The notes under the pieces were generated by a model that saw only the letters and a list, made by a program, of their open reading frames with translations, did not search any database and had not been told where the DNA came from. A DNA stretch of 64,000 nt from Streptomyces sp. YS415 (GTDB lineage: Bacteria > Actinomycetota > Actinomycetes > Streptomycetales > Streptomycetaceae), in contig NZ_JAMJFL010000003.1 of assembly GCF_023544665.1 (NCBI RefSeq), positions 186,001 through 250,000 on the forward strand. The letters run 5' to 3'. Positions 59,177 through 64,000 of this stretch are shown one piece after another. How positions within the stretch are numbered: position 1 is the first letter of the stretch; every line of letters begins with the position of its first letter. Made by a program: the position numbers and the translations under genes.

Positions 59177-60115
59177 GTGACTTCTACCGCCTCACGCAGT
59201 AGGTCCATCGTCGTGCTCGCCGCCACCGCGGCCCTGCTCGCGGGATGTGGCTCCTCCGACGACGAGTCCGACAACCCCCTGGCGGAGGACAAGGCGAGCG
59301 GCGACACCGTCGTCGTCGGCTCCAACAACTTCGCCGAGTCCATCCTGCTCGCCGACATCTACGGCGAGGCCCTGAAGGCCAAGGGCATCAAGGTCACCTA
59401 CAAGCCCAACATCGGCAGCCGCGAGACCACTTACGGCCTGCTGAAGAACGGCTCCATCACCGTGCTGCCGGAGTACAACGGCTCGCTGCTGGCGTACCTG
59501 GACCCGAAGGCGGAGCAGAAGAGCGCCGACGCCGTGAACGCGGCGGTGAAGACCAAGCTGGACAAGAAGCTGACGCTGCTGGAGTCCTCGCCCGCCGAGG
59601 ACAAGGACTCCGTCAGCATCAACGCGGAGACCGCCGAGAAGTACGACCTCACCGGCGAGTCCACCCTGGCGGACCTCAAGGACATCGCCCCCGAGCTGGT
59701 CATCGGCGGCTCCCCGGAGTTCCAGACCCGGCAGCAGGGCCTGGTGGGCCTCAAGGACGTCTACGGCCTGGAGTTCAAGTCCTTCAAGGCGCTCGACGCC
59801 GGCGGTCCGCTCACCCAGGCGGCGCTGACGAAGAACACCGTGCAGGCCGCGGACATCTTCACCACGGACCCGACGATCACCAAGGAGAAGTTCGTCGTCC
59901 TGAAGGACCCGGAGAACCTCTTCGGCTTCGCCAACGTGACCCCGCTGGTCTACAAGTCGGGCCTGCCGCAGGAGGGCGTCGACGCCCTCAACGAGGTCTC
60001 CGCCAAGCTCGACACCAAGACCCTGCTGGACCTGGACTCCCAGGTCCAGCTGGAGAACAAGGACCCGCTCGACGTCGCCAAGGACTGGCTGAAGTCGGTC
60101 GGCCTGGACGGCTGA
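59177..60115 (+). CDS. opuCC: Osmoprotectant ABC transporter substrate-binding lipoprotein
   Basis: A 312-residue lipoprotein with lipobox ALLAGCG (C24). The OpuAC/QbxA-type domain is seen in VVGSNNFAESILLADIYGEAL, VTYKPNIGSRETTYGLLKNG and VLPEYNGSLLAYL, typical of choline/betaine-binding proteins. GTG start. It sits beyond the conservon but on the same strand as the transporter genes, strongly suggesting it supplies that transporter. Confidence 0.9.
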   Translation: MTSTASRSRSIVVLAATAALLAGCGSSDDESDNPLAEDKASGDTVVVGSNNFAESILLADIYGEALKAKGIKVTYKPNIGSRETTYGLLKNGSITVLPEYNGSLLAYLDPKAEQKSADAVNAAVKTKLDKKLTLLESSPAEDKDSVSINAETAEKYDLTGESTLADLKDIAPELVIGGSPEFQTRQQGLVGLKDVYGLEFKSFKALDAGGPLTQAALTKNTVQAADIFTTDPTITKEKFVVLKDPENLFGFANVTPLVYKSGLPQEGVDALNEVSAKLDTKTLLDLDSQVQLENKDPLDVAKDWLKSVGLDG

Positions 60116-60123
60116 CGCCCCGT

Positions 60124-60155
60124 CCGGCGGGGCCGTGCCCCCACGACCCCGCCGG
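60124..60155. terminator. Hairpin between convergent opuCC and GH43 genes
   Basis: Perfect nine-base arms CCGGCGGGG (60124-60132) and CCCCGCCGG (60147-60155) around a 14-base loop, in the 44-base gap between two convergent stops. It is positioned to act in both directions. Confidence 0.7.
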
Positions 60156-60159
60156 GCCG

Positions 60160-61548
60160 TTAGTAGCCCACCCTGAACGTCGCGTCCTGCCGCTCGGTCG
60201 CCGTGGCGACCGGGTCGACGCGCAGGGCGTAGCCGTAGTGCCGCAGATACCGCGTCGGGTTGTTGTACGACCGGAACGACGACCAGGACGCGTCGGCCAG
60301 CCCCGTCGTACGGTGGAAGGTCGCGTCCCCCGCGAAGGCCGGTGTGCCGTCGTTCACGTCCAGCCGGACCGCGTAGTCGGCGTGCCGCAGGTAGCGGGTC
60401 GGGTGGTTGACCGACTGGAAGGACACCGCCGAGGCATCCGCGAGTCCCGGCACCAGCTTCCACAGCGAGTCCTTGTACGGCTCGACGGGATAGGTGTCGA
60501 TCCGCCCGGCGAAGCCGGAGTGCCGGACGTAACGTGCCGGGAAGTTGTAGGACTTCAGCCGGTTCCAGGCGGGCGCGCCCCAGTGGGCGAGCAGGCCGGT
60601 GTACTGCGCCGCGGTGATCGGCGTGATGCCGCAGTGCTTGGAGTTGACCGGCTGGGTGTAGGTGCGCTGGTCGACGGCCGTCCAGGTGCCCGCCGCCAGG
60701 TCGGTGGTGGCCCAGGCGTAGAAGACGCCGTTGGGTGTGTAGGTGTCCCCCCAGAGCCACCAGGTGCCGGACGTCAGCGACTTGACCAGGGTCGGCGCCT
60801 CCGTGCCGCCCTGCGCCACGCCTGACGTGAAGGGGGTGAAGCTGCCCGGGTTCAGTGAGGTGGAACGGGCGCCCACGAGCGTCCCGTTGCGCTTGAAGTA
60901 GAGGTAGTTGACCCCGTTCACGCCCACCGCCATGTCACCGTCGATGACGTCGTAGCCGGGGTCGAAGAAGACCTGGGGCGCCGAGGCGGTGACGAAGTCG
61001 GTGGTGTAGTTGACCATGATCACGTTGTGGCCGCTGGAGTCGACCGCCGAGTAGATGACCGCGTACCGGCCCCGGCCCGCGTCCCAGAAGGCCTCGGGGG
61101 CCCAGCTGTGGGTCACCATGTCGTGCAGCTTCAGCCGGTGGTAACCCGTGAAGGTGCGCAGGTCGGCCGAGTTCCAGACATGGATGTACTGGCTGTTGTA
61201 ACTCCAGTCGGTGCCTTTGAGGTCGGTGGCCAGCACGACGAACGTGCCGTCCTGCTTGCGCAGGACGAACGGGTCGCGCAGTCCGCCGGCCCCCTGGGTG
61301 GGGGTGACCACGGGGTTGTTCTGGTTCAGCGGGGTCCAGTTCAGCCCGTCCGTGCTGACGGCGAGATGCAGGCCGTAGTCGGTGCCGTCGCCGAGGTTGG
61401 TCGATTCCGTGAAGTACGCCATGACGTACGCCGCGTCGGCGGCGTGGGCGGTCCCGGCGCCGAGGGCCAGCACGCCCGTCGCGGCGAGGGGAGTGGCCGC
61501 CGCGAGGCCGAGGAGCGTTCTGCGGGACGGGTGGGGGAGGGGGGTCAT
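60160..61548 (-). CDS. Secreted GH43-like glycosidase with C-terminal AbfB (CBM42-type) domain
   Basis: A 462-residue Tat-exported protein (SRRTLLGLAAATPLAATG, cleavage near HAADA). Residues 38-310 look like a five-bladed GH43/GH62-type propeller, with LRDPFVLRKQDGTFVVLATD and SWAPEAFWDAGRGRYAVIYS carrying acidic residues. The last 140 residues have three AbfB-like repeats (NFPARYVRHSGFAGRID; NHPTRYLRHADYAVRLD; NNPTRYLRHYGYALRVD), a beta-trefoil that binds arabinose side chains. It likely trims arabinan or arabinoxylan; exact activity is not decided. Confidence 0.85.
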   Translation of the reverse strand: MTPLPHPSRRTLLGLAAATPLAATGVLALGAGTAHAADAAYVMAYFTESTNLGDGTDYGLHLAVSTDGLNWTPLNQNNPVVTPTQGAGGLRDPFVLRKQDGTFVVLATDLKGTDWSYNSQYIHVWNSADLRTFTGYHRLKLHDMVTHSWAPEAFWDAGRGRYAVIYSAVDSSGHNVIMVNYTTDFVTASAPQVFFDPGYDVIDGDMAVGVNGVNYLYFKRNGTLVGARSTSLNPGSFTPFTSGVAQGGTEAPTLVKSLTSGTWWLWGDTYTPNGVFYAWATTDLAAGTWTAVDQRTYTQPVNSKHCGITPITAAQYTGLLAHWGAPAWNRLKSYNFPARYVRHSGFAGRIDTYPVEPYKDSLWKLVPGLADASAVSFQSVNHPTRYLRHADYAVRLDVNDGTPAFAGDATFHRTTGLADASWSSFRSYNNPTRYLRHYGYALRVDPVATATERQDATFRVGY

Positions 61549-61593
61549 CCGGACTCCTGGGGGAGGGCCGATGCGGGTCGACGATGGCCGATA

Positions 61594-61612
61594 TGCCGAA
61601 CATGGTTCGGCA
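61594..61612. promoter_or_regulatory. Operator-like palindrome TGCCGAAC-ATG-GTTCGGCA
   Basis: Perfect eight-base arms with a three-base centre lie immediately downstream of the -10 element of the GH43 promoter, overlapping the expected transcription start region. A LacI-type sugar-responsive repressor would be the usual binder at such a site; none is encoded in the window. Confidence 0.55.
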
Positions 61613-61622
61613 AGCCGGTCAG

Positions 61623-61651
61623 AACGTAAGGGGGTGACGCGTGCGCGTCAA
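61623..61651 (-). promoter_or_regulatory. Near-consensus promoter of the GH43 gene, with overlapping palindrome
   Basis: Read on the minus strand, TTGACG and TACGTT are 17 bases apart. The -35 overlaps the arm of a perfect palindrome TGACGCG-TG-CGCGTCA (61635-61650). This is the best vegetative promoter match I noticed in the window. Confidence 0.65.
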
Positions 61652-61706
61652 CGAGACCGACGCTCGTGGCCGAATTCCGACTAATCCGGCCGCTGTGTGC
61701 GTCTCG

Positions 61707-62627
61707 TCACCGCCGTCGAAGTCGCGCGGCCACGGCGGCACCCCCGATGAGCAGCAGCACCGAGGCGGCGCCGCCCGCGAGCAGCGGGGCCGACGGGCCC
61801 GCGTCCGGGGCGGGGGCCGCGGCGGTACGGCGCTCCTGGGGCGCCGGAGGTGCGGGCGGCGCCGCCTCGGCGGTGTCCTTAGCCGTTTCCTTCACGGGGA
61901 GGTCCGTCTCCTTCGCGGGGAGGTCCTGCTGTTCCGCCGGTGACTCCTTCCGCTCCGCCGGTGAGTCCTCCGCCTGGACCGGTGACTCCTTCCGCTCCGC
62001 CGGGAACTCCACGTCCGAGCACGAGTAGTACGTGTCCGGCGTGCTGCTGTTCTGCCACACCGTGTACAGCACGTGCCGCCCCGTCCGGTCGGCCGGCAGG
62101 GTCGCCCGGATCCGGTAGGCGCCGTCCGTCAGCGCGGGGTCCCGCACCTCGGCGAAGGGCCGCTCCGGCAGGTCGGACCAGGTGAGCGGCCGGGCGGGGT
62201 CGTAGCCCTGCCGGGTGAGGTAGAGCCGGAAGGTGCCGGTGTGCGGGATCGTCGAGGCGTACCGCAGGGTCAGCGCGGCACCCGGCCGCAGCCGGGTCGA
62301 CGGCCAGTCGGAGCGGGGCAGGTCCAGACCCCGGTAGGCGGGCAGGCCGCCGCTGCACAGCTGTCCGTCGGGGACGATCCGCCGGTCCTGGCCGTTCACG
62401 TTCGCGATGCGCAGGTTGTCCCAGGCGGTGAACGGGGCGCCGTTCGCGGCGACGGCGGCCCGGCACGCGGCCGACCGCGCGGCATCGCCGCCCTCGGGCG
62501 AGCAGGCCCGCACCCGGCTGACCGGATCGGTGGGCGCGCCGTGGGCGGCGGCCGGGGTCGCGGCCCCCAGGGCGAGCAGCAGCGGGGCCGCCGCCACGAG
62601 GGCGCGCCGGGCGCGGGTCCGGGTCAT
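61707..62627 (-). CDS. AA10 lytic polysaccharide monooxygenase with membrane anchor
   Basis: A 306-residue LPMO. The signal peptide ends at PAAA, leaving H29 as the mature N-terminus; with H129 in STIPHTGTFRLY it forms the copper histidine brace. Residues 29-210 form the AA10 domain (YSCSDVEF near the end). A charged linker then repeats units such as PAERKESP and PAKETDLP, and a transmembrane segment (LLAGGAASVLLLIGGAAVAA) with basic tail ends the chain. Cleavage of chitin or cellulose is family knowledge; tethering to the envelope is read from sequence. Confidence 0.9.
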   Translation of the reverse strand: MTRTRARRALVAAAPLLLALGAATPAAAHGAPTDPVSRVRACSPEGGDAARSAACRAAVAANGAPFTAWDNLRIANVNGQDRRIVPDGQLCSGGLPAYRGLDLPRSDWPSTRLRPGAALTLRYASTIPHTGTFRLYLTRQGYDPARPLTWSDLPERPFAEVRDPALTDGAYRIRATLPADRTGRHVLYTVWQNSSTPDTYYSCSDVEFPAERKESPVQAEDSPAERKESPAEQQDLPAKETDLPVKETAKDTAEAAPPAPPAPQERRTAAAPAPDAGPSAPLLAGGAASVLLLIGGAAVAARLRRR

Positions 62628-62987
62628 GTGAAGGGTCTCCTCGGCCGGGGCGGGACGGACTGCCGCTGACCAGTACGGGGCGCGGACCCGGGGCGTTCAG
62701 CGGGCACGGGCCCGTGCAAAAGGGGACACAGGCGGTCAACTCCCGGACGGCGAGGGTTCGTTTCCGGCCGGATCGAGGGTTTCCCCTGTATCCCTATGAC
62801 CTTCTGTTTGCCTATCGTTCCTGCACAGCCGACCCACAGGTAACCCCGGACGGATCGGCCCCCCACCGCGCCTGGCCGGCCACTGCGCACGCTTTCGGTT
62901 TTCGGTTCACCCCCCTCCGCTTCGAGGACGAAGCGCATCGACCGCCGCTCCGCGCTGCCCGGAGCACGGCCACGAAAGGCCAAGCCC
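62628..62987. other. Divergent gap between LPMO and protease genes
   Basis: The 360-base gap contains the LPMO ribosome-binding site (GGAGA), a perfect 14-base palindrome GCACGGGCCCGTGC at 62704-62717 that lies 77-90 bases from the LPMO start, and an AT-richer tract at about 62780-62830 (TATCCCTATGACCTTCTG, then TTGCCTATCG) where promoters probably lie. No gene is seen. Confidence 0.5.

Positions 62988-64000
<1,013 letters not shown>

Overview
This window has the hallmarks of a Streptomyces chromosome. It is very GC-rich with strong G/C third-codon bias, has many GTG and some TTG starts, and carries genus-typical families: a conservon (CvnA-D), DUF3000, DUF692 plus TIGR04222, DUF574-type methyltransferase, SpoIIE-type phosphatases, a PhoX/DUF839 phosphatase, an AA10 LPMO and coproporphyrin-dependent haem genes. 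Gene content is mostly core-chromosome housekeeping with accessory surface and redox loci. I see no tRNA, rRNA, insertion sequence, phage gene or CRISPR array.

Layout. 1-2.4 kb: beta-oxidation pair (FadB-like protein cut by the left edge, and its thiolase) behind an operator-like dyad. 2.5-5.6 kb: RNase D, an orphan LuxR-type response regulator with an unusual upstream array of GTTCG/CGAAC half-sites, and a DUF3000 protein. 5.7-12.7 kb: hemE, coproporphyrinogen/protoporphyrinogen oxidase and HemQ/ChdC, separated by a rhomboid protease, a flavin disulfide reductase and a DUF4349 lipoprotein. 12.7-18.5 kb: secreted TAP-like hydrolase, TIGR04222 membrane protein, DUF692 (MNIO) enzyme, PTH2-like protein, a six-cysteine mini-protein and a polysaccharide deacetylase lipoprotein. 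18.6-22.6 kb: Tat-exported PhoX-like phosphatase, then a translationally coupled carbonic anhydrase and SulP transporter with a possible leader peptide. 22.6-31 kb: ZapE ATPase, RibD-like reductase, MurC, MsrB, flavin monooxygenase, SpoIIE phosphatase and a YbhN-like membrane protein. 31-37.8 kb: DUF574 methyltransferase, membrane protein, PucR regulator, DUF4142 exported protein and a large multi-domain SpoIIE phosphatase/ATPase.

37.8-46 kb is a likely cell-surface sugar locus: GT-C-like membrane protein, membrane molybdopterin oxidoreductase, and a four-gene minus-strand operon joined by ATGA overlaps (GT2, a small protein built from duplicated GT2/DUF2064 junction DNA, a DUF2064 transferase and a methyltransferase), with a two-component system and a dTDP-rhamnose 4-epimerase-like protein. 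46-51 kb is a flavin-based extracytosolic electron-transfer locus: ferric-reductase-like membrane flavocytochrome, exported FMN-binding protein with the flavinylation motif and ApbE, divergent from a two-component system with a direct-repeat box between them. 51-60 kb: methyltransferase, then an osmoprotectant ABC transporter whose binding-protein gene is separated from the permeases by an oppositely oriented conservon. 60-64 kb: secreted GH43/AbfB arabinan hydrolase with a near-consensus promoter and two operator-like palindromes, a membrane-tethered LPMO and a subtilisin-like protease cut by the right edge.

Start codons were chosen from ribosome-binding sites, coding overlaps and family length. 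All functional assignments rest on reading motifs and family resemblance, with no database search.
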